From Lonicera japonica (Eukaryota; Streptophyta; Magnoliopsida; Dipsacales; Caprifoliaceae): 64,000 bases of DNA. Of the stretch, positions 43,430-55,790 are shown piece after piece; positions within the stretch are counted from its first letter, which is position 1, and each line of letters starts with the position of its first letter. The translations under genes were made by a program, and so were the position numbers. The stretch is from contig JAKCWG010000866.1 in the NCBI GenBank assembly GCA_021464415.1, positions 105,729-169,728 of the forward strand, given 5' to 3'. The notes under the pieces are model-generated. The model saw nothing but the letters and a program-made list of their open reading frames with translations. It searched no databases and had not been told where the DNA came from.

Positions 43430-46400
43430 CTAGCAATCAATTCCACATTGACCTCTTGCAGCGGATTTTGTAGCGTCCGATGTAAACGGGTCAATCCTAA
43501 CCCATAGGAGTGAGAATATTGAGGCGAGAAGGATAGACCACACAATAACAATGGTGGGCGTGCGGTTTTGCCGGCCCAACAAACCCTTGAGGAAGGGATA
43601 CAAGTGGACAATGACCCAAATGGCGAAAAACAGTTTGCCCAGTAGTGGACCCCACGATTGGTACCCGCTATTTATGGCATAAGAAACGCCCGCCACTATG
43701 CCTACTAGGTTGACTATGAGGACCGTGGTAGGTGGGATTAGGAGCGCTGTCCATTTGAAGAGGTATAGCTCAGCAAAGTCACCATCCTCGTCGGATGCTT
43801 TTGAGGTGACAGTGAAGTTGGTGTCGATACCAGCGAGTACTTTGAGGAGACCTTGAAAGACGGCAAAGAGATGGGCCGAAGTTCCACCAATGACCCAAAA
43901 TTGTTCGTTTCTCCACCAGTCATCGATGCTAATGCCGCTCCACCGAAGCTCAAGGATTCCGGTAGCAATAATCGAGGCGAAGAGGAGAATGAACCACATA
44001 CTAGCTAAGTTGCTTATCTGAAAATGCATTTTTGGTGGATTAGGGTTTAAGCGTGATGTATCTAGATTCTAGGAAGAACATATACTTCTAGGTAACGATG
44101 ATCTTACCAGTTTTATCAGCTAGATAATTATATTGAGTGCATTAATGAGTTGCAAATTCCAAGAATGTACAAGCCATTAATGCATCTGGTATGAGTAACT
44201 GGCTGACAAAGCCGGTTAGGTCTAGCATTGCTCATAGACAATATTCTAAAATCCCCGGCTAGGATTGCTTGTTGCCACAGGGCCAGTCTTGAGGGTGTGC
44301 AGAGTTGGTGACTGGCTCCAATAGAATTTTTTATAACTTATGCAAGGACCTAATATTTTATACAATGCATTAAAATAAGGGCCTAAGAATTACAATGTTT
44401 ACAGGGAAAGGGCCCTCGATTTCATATTTATACAAGTCCCTAAATATCTCAGGACAGGACAACCCGTACTTTTCACCTGAAGCTGGAGACTAGGCCGGAC
44501 TCGATTTCATATTAAGTTTTTGAATAGCAATACATGCAACAACTTAAATGAGCAAGTTAAGAGCCGAAATGATGTGTCAGAAAGTGCTTTTGTTACTGCC
44601 TGGGGTCCACTTGAAACACCAGCTTATGCACCTTCTAACATATCATTTGGGCTCTTATCTTGCTTATTTAAGTTGATTGAGGGTGCCAAACAGAAAGAAT
44701 CTTAATTTAAGACTCTGGAGAAACTAAACATTTGACATTCTTGACAATTATACGCTACTAAACTTACTCGTCGTTAGAAAATATTATTTGCATATACTTT
44801 GCGTCTATATAAGAAGAAAAAATCTAACATAACCAAAATTTGTAACTGTACCTCGGGAATGATGAACTTTCCGGTGAGAAGGCAGACGGCGGGAAGAATA
44901 CAATAAGCAATAAGTGGGATAGAAGTGAGAGGATAGACAATGGTATTTATATATGCCACCCTCTCCAAAAGCTTCAATTTACCATTATACCCATACCATA
45001 TGGGACAATGCCTGCTCAACAAGATTTCAATGGACCCTAATGCCCATCGAAGAACTTGGTTCAATCTATCAGAAAGATTGATTGGAGCCGATCCCTTGAA
45101 TGCTGGGCGGGGCGGCATGCAATAGATCGAAATCCATCCTCTGGCGTGCATTTTAAATCCGGTTAAAATATCTTCCGTAACTGAACCATAGATCCATCCA
45201 ATCTGGTTGTAAGGAAAGAAAAAAGGATTAGTTAAGTTTGTAATTTAAGGCACTGTTTGGTTCAAAGTGAAATGTTTCTCGCCTTTTCCAATGGAAAATG
45301 GCAAAAAGTCCTAATTTTTCACTTCTATTAGTGTGTGATTGCATTAGCTTTCTAAGAATCATTTTCTGTGGATTCCAAAACCCACCTCCCTCCTAGGTTT
45401 TTTGTTCTACAGAAATTTTTTCCATGTAGAACAATTTCAAGTTCGTTCATCCTTTTCCACATAAACCAATCAAATGTGCCTTATGTGAAAGTGGTATTTT
45501 ATTCAACGTGGGCTTGAAACCATTTCACTTCAACGAAATGAAAAATGGATAATGGAAAAAAAATTCATTGATTTGTTTCACAAGGCAACATTTGGTTTGA
45601 GGTGATATTTTAGAATCCAGCTCCTCTTATCACTCTAGAATAGAGTAGTAAATCTAGACCATTGGTTTTAAAATAGATGCCTCAGATTTATCAAGTAATT
45701 CTTGCCTCCAGCAAGGACCTATATAAATAGAAACAAATTGAAAATATAATCGGCAGGCTAAAATCCCCTTTTAAACCAACTTTTCATCTTTAGTCGTGTT
45801 TGATTGTATTAGCTTTCTAAGGAATCATTTTCTTGGATTCCAAAACTCACCTCCCTCCTAAGTTTTTTGTTCTACAGAAATTTTTTCCATGTAGAACAAT
45901 TCCAATTACGTTCATACTTTTTAACATAAACCAATTACATGTGCTTTCCTTATGTGAAAGCGGTATTTTTTTCAACGTGAGCTTAGTTGAAACCATTTCA
46001 CTTCAACCAAATGAGAAGGATAATGGTAAAAAACTTCATTGATTTCTTTCACAAGGCACCATTTGGTTCGAGCCAGCTCCTCTAATCACTCGAGAGTAGA
46101 GAAGTAAATCTGGACCATTGGTTTTAAAATAGATGCCTCAGATTTGTCAAGTAGTTTTTTGCCTCCTGCAAGGACCTATTTAAATAGAAACTAATTGAAA
46201 ATATAATCGCGGCAGGCTAAAATCCCCTTTTAAACCAACTGTCCAAATTTCTTCACCTCTCCTCTAGCGTGATTTCCATGCCCGGTGCATATTTTTCACC
46301 TAGTTGAAATATAGTTCACCAGCTAAAACATATATTGTTCAACTCGGGAATGGCATTTAAAATGATTAACACAATCCACAAAATAATTCAAACATATATA

Positions 46401-48496
46401 TACGGAAATGATCTGGTACAGACCGGTTTGTATATGGACCCGGCCTAGCGATGTTTTCTCATCACTGAAAACATCTCCCCAATATTTTGGCGACAAAAAT
46501 TCATCGCTAAAGGCCGGTCCGTACCAGATGCGGACTATATATATATTTAGATGCCATAGTGATGTCATAATAAAGTACCTCTTTTCCCCATTCACTCTTG
46601 TCCTCGTATCCACAGCTAATAACATGGATTGCCTCTTTCAAAAGTGTGGCCGGGTTGGTCGTTGGTGGAATGCCCCCTTGCTCCATAAAGGTTGCCGCTA
46701 TAAAAACCGGGGACTGACCAAATCGTTTCTCTAAACTCTTCTGAGACATAAGAAGTGACTTCTCTTCATCGTATGCTGCAGAGTACAAACAAAAAATTAA
46801 TTATAAAGCTACAGAATCCAGCCACAAAATATCAATCCCAGCATTATCATTATATCATATACTATACGTCAACATTTTTGTGGAATTTTATAAGTTTCAC
46901 CACGCATATTTTTTCAATAAGTAGGGTAAATGTTTGTAAAGTACATCAATTGGTGCCTTGAGTTGTTCTTACATTTGAATTGGAAGATTTGAAAATACGG
47001 CAGTCTGTAAACAGTAGTTGAAAAATATTACTCCTGCCCCAATTAAAATGATATGACTGACTTTCACAGTTTCTTAAAGAATCACTACTTTCAACATAAT
47101 CAATGTTTTTTTATGGAGCATGCCTACACTATTACATTGGGGGAGGGGGATTAATGCTGCAAGTGCAGCTAGTGAGACTCGAACTAGAATCTTCAGGTCG
47201 AGTGGGGTCCCTTTACCACTAGAATGACCCACTTGCTCCAACACAATAAATGGTTAAGACAAAAACCTATTTACAATCGCGAGATTTGGTACATTATGTC
47301 CAAAAAAACAACTGGACGAATTGGGATGTCCCGAAAAGGACCAGTGGACTCTTAATTGAGAATGGAGGGAATATTTGTTTATTTGTATATGTGATGAATG
47401 CCTTTGTTATGGAGAAACAATGGCATAACATATCAAAATTTCTCTGGATTGTCACAGCCTTTTGTCTTGATTTTGTAATGGATTTGGTAGCGTTTTGATG
47501 TATTGTAGGCTTAGGCTATAATGCCGGTGGAAGTCTCATTAACTGGCCTACACCTGCTATGATTGTATTTTCTTTTTGAGTTTGAAATAAAAATTTTGTT
47601 TCTGGTCAAAAAAAAAATAATAATAATAATTTCTCCCTTTCGCCTACAACTCGAAAACATAACCATGTCCTAATTAGACAATAATGACTAACCTTCAACA
47701 CCGTCATCAATGTCTTCCATATTGAAAATGGGAATGGATGATTCAGTTCTTTTTGCAGCTCTCTTTTTAGTATCAATATACTTCTTGTTGGCGTTTCTGC
47801 CCTTCTTCCTTGAACCACAACAACTTTTGAAAATAATGTTTGGTTCCAAATCGGCCTCCGTTAGAACAGGGTCATATCCATAAAGAGCTTGCCTGTTGAA
47901 ACAACAACCTGTTCCCACATAAACTGGACCTTGTATACCATCTAAACCCTTCAAGTTAATCTGCAAACATGGAACAAGGGCAAAAATGTAACTCCAGTAC
48001 AAGCATAGCAAAACATCAGGGACGTGTTTGGTTTGGGGTGAATTAGTTTTCTCCTAGGTAAAAGGTGAATTAGTTTTCTCCTAGGTAAAAGGTGAATTAG
48101 TTCATTAATTTTGATGTTGTGTTTGGTTCCTTGGAAAATCAATACAGTTCAGTATAAAGATTTTTTCATGCAAATAAAATGTGGCGTGTCTGAGTGGTAG
48201 GTATTAGAAATTATGAAAATCAATTGCACTACTTTTTGGTGCGCAGTTTATTTTGATTTACGAAGCCAACCAAATACAAGGATAGAACATTTTCATCCCA
48301 AGCTAATCCCTCCTGAACATTTACAGGTAATCAAACATAGCCTTAGTGGGTGCGTGTTAATTCAAGATTTTATATGGAGAAAAATTTACTTGAAATAGGT
48401 GAAAATACTTTCCACCATATTATATTTCACTAGGTACAAAAAAATATTTAAGAAACTAACGGGCCCTAGAGGTGATAAAAATGTATGTATGTGTGT

Positions 48497-48529
<33 letters not shown>

Positions 48530-51500
48530 ATAGGGACATACATCAAAGAAGACAATGTTGCGATTAGCATATCGATCGTGCAAATCAATGCCGTCAAAAC
48601 GCTGAGGAAACTGAACGTAGCAAGTTTTCTTTCCATAAGCCGGATCCATCATGAAACACATGGCTTCTTTAAGAGCTTTGCTATTATTGAAGTAGTGATC
48701 ACAATCCACATTCAATAGATATGCACCGTTTGTGAGAACAGCCGATACTCGAATCTGTAAAAGCCACAAACAAAAAAAAAGTTTACAAACCTAGAAAATA
48801 TAAGATAGCACTAAGTTTGAAAACATCAATTTCATAAACAACAGTTAAGATCGATCCAAGTAAAGGCAATGTACGAGATCCCAAGTCTTTTCCATTCCCC
48901 CAAATCTTTAAGACACCCATGACAAATAAAAATTATTTCTAACCCAAATAAAAGATGTCAAAATTATTTGGAGAAATAATGCCACAAACATATATTAACA
49001 TACTAATATATGTTTCGAGTAAAATAAGGCACAATTTAAAAATTATTATTGTATCCAAAGGCATAATAATTTTTGCCATAACCAGCACTTAGGTACTGTT
49101 TAAGGTACAAACAATTCATAGTAGGGACGAATACTTTACTAGTAAATAAGCACAAAAAATGTAAATATATATGCAGTCAGTCGCCTGTGCAGCCTGTCTC
49201 AGAGACAGACTCATTTATATATATACACATATAACAATATAGGTTGACTAAAATAAGAGGTGGAAATTATAGCACAAACCAAAGCATTCATGGCTCCAGC
49301 TTTCTTGTGATGTTGAAATCCTGGACGCTTCTCACGAGAAACATAAACCAGACGTGGTAGCTCATTTCCATCAGTATCAAGTCCTCCACTGTGCCCCAAG
49401 AACACCTATCCATTCATATAATAAAGAAGAACAATAAAAAACAAAATATCCATCCAGAAATGAAATCTTTACGCATTCTCTTAAAAAAAAAAAATTAAGT
49501 ACCTGGATCATTCCAGGGTGATCCCTAGGATTGTTCCCGGGCCAGGGAGTTCCATCTTGCATTGTCCAACCTTCTTCAGGCATCTTTTGTGCTTTAGCTA
49601 CAAGCGCGTTGATTCTTACCTTAAATTCTTCATATTCTCTCTGTACAACAAATTTTTTACATATATAATTATATATTTACAATATAAACATATCATTGAA
49701 GTTTCCCGAGTCAAACAAATAAATAATCTATGGAAGGTGATTAATCCTTTATATTGGGAAATGGTTTTGAAATATCATTATATCTGTGCAACTACTAGAA
49801 CCACGCGTCATTTCGTTAACTTCTTGGCGACAATATTTGGGCAACATATTCCGCAAAATAATAATCCATCATTACACTATGCAAGCAAAATTAGTACAAG
49901 CAATACCATCACTTACTTTCATTGCACGGCGCTCTTTGACAAAAGAAGGCTGAATCTTGTCCTTCAAGTAATCAATCTTCTGAGCAAAATAAAACTCGGG
50001 GGCCCTCGGCTCAATGTGGTGCTTCTTGCAAAATGGGACCCATTTCCTCGCAAACTCGGCCGTCTCAGAGAGGGACTCAAAGGTTAACATTGCAGACCCA
50101 TCGTCAGAAACATAACACGAGACTTTGTCGACAGGGTAATCCACAGAAAGAATGGACAACACGGTGTTTGCAGTAATAAGAGGAGGTTCTTTTAGAGGAT
50201 CCACCGTACTCACAAATACATCCACCGGGGCTAATTGTGAAGGCTCCCCTTCTCTATCATATCTATAAAAAGAAGAGTAATTAATATGGAATATACAATT
50301 CAATAAGAACCCACAAGTCAATATTGGATGCAAAATGTGTTTATTTTTACTAGCATTTTTGAAAAATTAAATTTAGTAATTTGTAAAATGAACAACTGGC
50401 CACCTCCTTTTATGAAAAAATTTGCACTTGGGTCCCCTTGGTGTAGATTATCATAAACTCTATCGCCAAGGGTGAAACTAACACTTCAAAACGACATTTT
50501 GCGGGTTTTTTGTCTTTAATACTTTTGATGATTTAGGGTCATTTGACTCATTTTCTTCAAAAGAGAGTATTGAAATGTCACAAACATCATAGTTAATATT
50601 TTGCCCCTTTTAAATATTGGCACCACCACTGGCAAGGGGTAATCCGTGCCTATGATTCCACCTGTGTTTAATGGGAGATTCAACAAGGAGTGGGTCCCAT
50701 TAGGAAGTGATTTAAGCAAAGTCTCTTTTGGACCACAATTGTGCAATATTATATAGATATCTTATAAAATACTCCCTCCATCTCAAATTATGAATAACCC
50801 GTCCATATGGATATATCAAAATTAAGAGTGACGCTTCTAAGTGCGATAAACCAAAGAATAGTTAAATCGACCATTAAGCACAATGAATTTAACATATCTT
50901 TGAAAAAGATTTAGCTTTGAATAAGGACATAATTTGGAACAAAGGGACCAACCGACTCTAACCGACCTCAATATTATATGTGAATATTGAATTTGAGAGA
51001 TGTAAAAAATGTGAATTTTTCAATTCTAATGCAATGTGAGGCACTTTTGTACCAAAAGTTGTGAAGAAAAATTGTTCTTGAAGTAGAATGGAACAATCTT
51101 GGCCCTCCATGTCTCTTATATCTCTAAAGACATCATCAAAATAGTCCTAAATTATTAGTTAGAGACAGAGGATTGTTATCAAATATATAATTCCAACTGA
51201 CCTCAATGCGAGCCTGTCGAGGTAGGTCTCACGTTCGACCGGGCACCACTTTGGGAATTGATCCAAAAGCCAAGACAAGGCAAACCAAATCTCACAGATA
51301 ACCGATGTTAGCCACAAGGGATATGCATCCTTCACCGGGTGAGTAACACGATATTGCAAGAAAAAACCCAAAATAATCAACCTAAGTATGATCACAACCC
51401 GATAAGGGGTCAAGTGAGATGAAGAAATGGACACCACACGGCTCAAAGGTTGGCGAGCATCACCAGCCCTGCACACACAAACAAATAAAAAAATAATTAT

Positions 51501-54500
51501 TATATTTCACAATATTTATCGTAAATTCCCTCAGCCCCTCAAGGAAGAAAATGTTTAAATTCTAGGCAAATAAAATCCATCAAAAAGCATTAATAGGTGC
51601 TTGATTGTATTTTTAATTTTTTTTAAGGTGGAAAGTATGTAGTTTTTTCCATGCAATGATGACATGTTTTCCATTAATTGAACTTTTCGCCTTTGAGCTC
51701 TTTTCCACTTTAGCTAGAGTTCATTTTCCTTGGGGGGGTAAGCATTCAAATTCCTAGAATTTTGCATCATTTATTCGTACAACGGAATTCGATGGAATTG
51801 GGATTGCCTAGAAGCTTAGGCCATCAAACACAACCAAAAGATGGAGAAGTGTAAATTTTTTCAAGTTTTCCAAGGAAAATTTTGCCAATCAAACACACCC
51901 TCGTATTACATGGAAAGGAATTGAATTTCTTGGTACTGTGTTACATGGAAAACAAAAACTCAAGGAAGAAGTTGGTTTTTATTTACGTATTAAGTTTTAC
52001 CATGGAAACTTGGGCACTCAAGCACCACTAAAGATGTACAAAAGGAAATCTTGGGCACTTTCCACAAAAAAGAGGTGCAATCACTTATACCCTTAAATCT
52101 TAATATAAAAATACTACTCAAAAAGGATACTTACATTTGCAGTTCTTCTCCATTAGACCCCGTGCCTTCAATGTCCCCTTTCCCTTCAGGGTACCTGTTT
52201 GTCATTTGCATCATATTCTTGTCCTGTTTTATTTTCCATCCTTCAACTCTTTCCTTCCAGTCAACATTTCCAAGACCATAAGAATTCAAGTCCTTCGATG
52301 GGTCCACAATTCTTACAGGAACTACAGCAATAAAAAGAAAGGTTCATTGAAGAATTCCTTATTAATGGATTCAATTGAATGGGGGCCGTAATATCGAAAT
52401 ATGAAATGATCAAATGGGTGTTAAATAGAGATTAAAAAGAATTAGTAGGGCACCTGGTTGCCTTGGATCAATATATGGAAGTGAGTGCTTGTCGCTGGGG
52501 CCCAAAGGACCTGAAGTACTTCGCACAGATTGATTATCAGGCGTAGCACTAGGAATTTCACCAGATACCTGAAAATTTTAGCAGACAAGCAAATGTTCAC
52601 AAAAAATAATAATAAAGGACCTAAACTCCTAAAGGGTCCATTTAATTAAAAAAAAATCGGAAAAATGACTGAAACACTACTAATTTTTATGAGAAATTGG
52701 GGGGAAAAAAAGTAGATGAGTGATTTGGTGGGATTTTGTCTATCATTTTCTTGTTTTCCATGGATATTTTTTCTTACCTGCTACCCGGAGAAACTTGTCT
52801 ATGGAAAACCCGAAAAGTAAAAAAAAATGCCGAATCACTCATCTTTTTCCAACTTTTCATATAAATTACTAGTGCTTTTGATAATTTTTAAAACTTTCTA
52901 TCAAAGTACCCAAAGAGGCGCATGCATAATGTGTTCCAGCCTGAAAATCACATTGAATCACATTCTTTCATAGAATGTATGTTTATATAGTGGGTGAATT
53001 GTTGAAGGTAATGGATAATAATATATTTCAAGTAGGCTATATCCAAATACCCGATGAAAGCTAATCAATATACTGCCTCCATCCCAAATTAAGAGTCCAC
53101 TATTCCCTTTAGGGACAAAGAGTACACTTTCCTTTTTAGAAGATAATCAACATGCCAAATCTCACTATGGGAAGAAATGCGTTTTGTTCTAAACAATTGG
53201 TTGTGATGAGTAGTGAATTCTTAGAAAAAGGTGAAAGTCAAACATAGACTCATAATTACTCACCACTTGCCCATTAGTGAGAAGAGGAATCGGACGTTGA
53301 GATTCATGCCTAGAGGATGAAGACAGATCAGCATCTTCCCCTTGCCACTGGCGTCTCGCCTTTACATTTCCTTGCCCATAATTGAACTCATTTTCCAAGT
53401 CATCAACCTCATCCTCATCATCATCACCATCAACTCGAGGACTCCCTATTAAATATATACCCATCAAATTATTCCATTTCTATATTTTTATTATAACCCA
53501 CAAAAACTACATTCCATAAAAGATTTTACGATAAAAAAACCAACCTTTGAGTCTTTTATATCTAGTCTTGCACTGAGGGCATGATTGATTTCCATCTCTC
53601 CGTTCATATTCGTAGCAAGGCCGGCAAACTGGAAATGCACATTCATTGCAAGCAACAAAGACATCTCCAGTGGCCGTTAATCCAACAGTATCTCCACAAA
53701 TCTGACAAATCTGGCCGTTCAAATTCTTAAGGGGCTTGGGCTGCATAGTCAAGAAGGTCAAAGTGATTAAAAATAACGGAAGAATAATAAAATTTAAAAT
53801 AGAAAGACAATTTTGTGTTCAAATCTAATTATAATTTATATTGATCATAATATCATATTAAGACATTAATTAGTCCAATGCATCACAGAGTGATGAAACA
53901 GTATATTAGTAGTTTAAATAATTTATTATCCTCAAGATAACAAGAGGATTAAATTAGTAGGTCAAACTACAACCCACCTAATCTCTAACCCAATAATTTA
54001 ACTGAATAAGCTTCCACCTACTGCCAATCAAATATCATTTATCATTTATATTTTATAAGCCAATAAATAAACTCAATTATGAACTACCAAGATCTCAACT
54101 TTAGGGTATTAAAAAGTTAAATCTCAGCAAAACTCAACCATCAAAATCCCATCTTTACAACATTAAACATCAAAATTTTGTAGAAAATCACACTATACAA
54201 TCTAACAAATACCAGAATAATCAAAACTCAAAAGTTCCCAATTTTCCATATGATCAGAACTGATCCAAAACCAAATCTGAACCCCACATATCAGAACCCT
54301 AGATTTAACTAACTAGTTTCTTGAATCCATTGAAACAAATGTAAATTTGAGCTAAATGCCAATCTTGTAAAACACTTTTGGTATCTAATCACTCAAATGT
54401 AAGCAAATCAAATAGTCAAAATCAAAATCAAAATCAACCACTACCTATCACCTAATCAATGAAATTACCTAACATCAAGCAGATTATTCACTCTACAGTA

Positions 54501-54939
54501 ACACCCAGATCTAAATTGAAATAAAATTCCATAGTAAAAACCAATTTCAGACTTAAAAATCAAAATTAGCCACTACCCATCTCCTAATTCAATAAAATAA
54601 CGTAACACTGAGCTGATTACTCACTCTACACTAAAACCCAGATCTAAATTAAAACAAATCCCATAGACGAAGCCTATTTTAGACTTGAAAATCAAAATTA
54701 ACCTATACCCATTTCAGATTCCATGAATTAAACAAGAAAATTTCAGCTCAAAAACCCACTTGAACACAAACAATAATCAGATCTAAAGGCAAAAATTAGA
54801 TCAAATCTGAACTAAATACCAAAAGGGTATCTCAAAACGAAGAAAAACACAAACATACCCCACTATCAGAATCATGCCTAATTCTCACAAGCTCATTCCT
54901 ATTGTGAGATCCAGCCACCAATCCAGCATTTGCCTCCAT
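43430..54939 (-). CDS. CESA1: Cellulose synthase A catalytic subunit, CESA1 clade
   Basis: Fourteen exons (minus strand): 54939-54859, 53740-53545, 53445-53264, 52568-52454, 52321-52135, 51468-51202, 50262-49917, 49640-49503, 49405-49280, 48754-48542, 47960-47693, 46775-46579, 45202-44852 and 44017-43430. All junctions are GT-AG. The spliced length of 3255 bp gives 1084 residues. The start [18 protein letters not shown] is the family start. A RING-type zinc finger begins [10 protein letters not shown] at residue 39. The glycosyltransferase-2 core has DDG ([10 protein letters not shown]), DCD ([10 protein letters not shown]), TED ([10 protein letters not shown]) and QVLRW. Two helices precede the core and six follow; the protein ends RGQCGIDC. 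It polymerises UDP-glucose into cellulose in plasma-membrane rosettes. Words such as [20 protein letters not shown] and [16 protein letters not shown] place it in the primary-wall CESA1 clade, not CESA3, 6 or 7. Odd: FPKWCP in exon 6, where the family has FPKWYP. No frame break seen. Confidence 0.96.
45331..46243. repeat. Tandem direct duplication in CESA1 intron 12
   Basis: Units of about 450 bp at about 45331-45784 and 45794-46243 match along their length, sharing ATTAGCTTTCTAAG, TTTTTTGTTCTACAGAAATT, TTTAAAATAGATGCCTCAGA and CTAAAATCCCCTTTTAAACC. They account for most of the unusually long intron (45203-46578). CACTGTTTGGTTC and CACCATTTGGTTCGAG motifs near the unit ends suggest a MITE-like origin. 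No coding role. Confidence 0.85.
47029..47370. mobile_element. Stowaway-like MITE in CESA1 intron 11, interrupted
   Basis: The left part starts ATTACTCCTGCCCCAATTAA. The right part ends ACTCTTAATTGAGAATGGAG, whose complement CTCCATTCTCAATTAAGAGT matches the left terminus class. The two halves are separated by the SINE at 47106-47242. Confidence 0.5.
47106..47242 (-). mobile_element. tRNA-derived SINE, nested in a MITE
   Basis: Read on the minus strand: start GGAGCAAGTGGGTCA, an A-box-like TCTAGTGGTAAAGG (47224-47211), a B-box-like TAGTTCGAGTCT (47186-47175), then a short unrelated body and an A-rich tail (ATAAAAAAAC). Box spacing is like that of tRNA genes, but the sequence does not fold as a complete tRNA, so it is a SINE and not a tRNA gene. 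It sits in intron 11 of CESA1, in the same transcriptional orientation as CESA1. Confidence 0.6.
47372..47635 (+). mobile_element. Possible 5'-truncated LINE 3' end
   Basis: T-rich 3'-UTR-like sequence (TTTTGTAATGGATTTGGTAG, then AAATAAAAATTTTGTTTC) ends in a poly-A tract running into AATAATAATAAT (47607-47635), as in plant L1 tails. No ORF2 sequence remains. It lies antisense to CESA1 in intron 11. Confidence 0.45.
48022..48345. repeat. MITE-like segment in CESA1 intron 10
   Basis: Left GTGTTTGGTTTGGGGTGAAT and right AATCAAACATAGCCT form loosely inverted ends. A unit of about 27 bp (GGTGAATTAGTTTTCTCCTA and following bases) is repeated in tandem at 48037-48100. A (TG)n(AG)n run lies at 48485-48527 near the intron 10 donor. 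Confidence 0.4.
50772..50945. mobile_element. Stowaway-like MITE fragment in CESA1 intron 6
   Basis: Starts ACTCCCTCCATCTCAAATTA and ends near ATAATTTGGAACAAAGGGAC, an inverted-terminus pair of the CTCCCTCCGT class. A related partial copy starts at about 53069 (TACTGCCTCCATCCCAAATT) in intron 3. Confidence 0.55.
53741..54858. other. CESA1 intron 1
   Basis: Largest 5' intron (1118 bp) of CESA1, AT-rich. Short segments recur in near-tandem (ATCAAAATTARCCACTACCCA, AACCCAGATCTAAATT). A first intron of this kind may carry enhancing elements, but nothing specific is visible. Confidence 0.6.
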
Positions 54940-55006
54940 TTCTTTCTTTCAAGAAACAGAGGATTACAGAGTAAAGTGTAGAACAATAAAATCAAACTTT
55001 GGTGTG

Positions 55007-55016
55007 AATATATATT
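55007..55016 (-). promoter_or_regulatory. Candidate TATA box of CESA1
   Basis: AATATATATT, 68-77 bp upstream of the CESA1 ATG (54939) on the minus strand. This leaves room for a start site about 30 bp downstream and a short leader containing CTTGAAAGAAAGAAA. Inferred from position only. Confidence 0.4.
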
Positions 55017-55790
55017 GGTTGGATTGGATGTAGATCTTGAAATTGAGAGTGAATATGATATGGGTTTTCGTTAAAAAGGGAAAGTGTTGAAGGATTTCAG
55101 TCTTGGCGCAATCAATTTGCCCATCTCTCTACTCCTCCTTCCACTTGGAAAAAATTTTTGTCCCTTTATTCATTTTCTTGGGAAATTATTTTTTTATTAA
55201 AATAAAATAATGTATTGATAACGTAAGGTGTTTTTACCGGGCTAACCGTAGTCAGTAACAGACACTAGCTCCAGCTGCACTTGTGATGATTTTACTTCAC
55301 TGGCCGGCTCGTGTGATGATTTAATTTAACTATATGGTGTGAAAAGTGAAAATAAATTGTATTTTCTTATTGAACCTGCAACTAAAGCGCAAAAATAAAA
55401 AGATGAGATAATATATTTTATTATATTTTATATTTGGAATTTTTGATATCAGATTAGATTATTTATTTTATTAAAAATTTTTATATTATTGAGAGATGGA
55501 TTAACAAATCACATATAAAATGTGAGATTATTTTATCTTATTTAGATGGGATTAAATAATCATATTCAACTCTTTAATCTAGTACGTTAAACTATGGTAC
55601 TCCTTTAGAACATTCACAATGGTTAAAGAAAGTAGGATAAAATAATGATGCATAATATTGATGTGCTTATTGTACGAGATTAGAGATAGGATTTGATTAA
55701 TTAATCATATCCGATCTTTATTATCAAAAATGACAGGATAAACAAAGCCTACCCTGTGTGATAAAGTAAAATGGACATTTAACTCTTGGG
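55017..55790. other. CESA1 upstream region
   Basis: Non-coding. Contains part of the CESA1 promoter near its start and AT-rich repeat-like sequence at 55340-55780 (ATAAAATAATCTAATC-like words). No gene supported. Confidence 0.4.

Noticed and set aside
47160..47240. Possible tRNA gene on the minus strand
   Set aside because: A-box and B-box-like motifs are present but acceptor and anticodon stems do not form; an A-rich tail and nesting in a MITE point to a SINE.
48386..48540. C-terminal Ser-His-Thr-rich extension of a CESA1 exon frame
   Set aside because: It is read-through past a GT donor into intron 10 and its (TG)n(AG)n microsatellite; the family sequence continues in the next exon.
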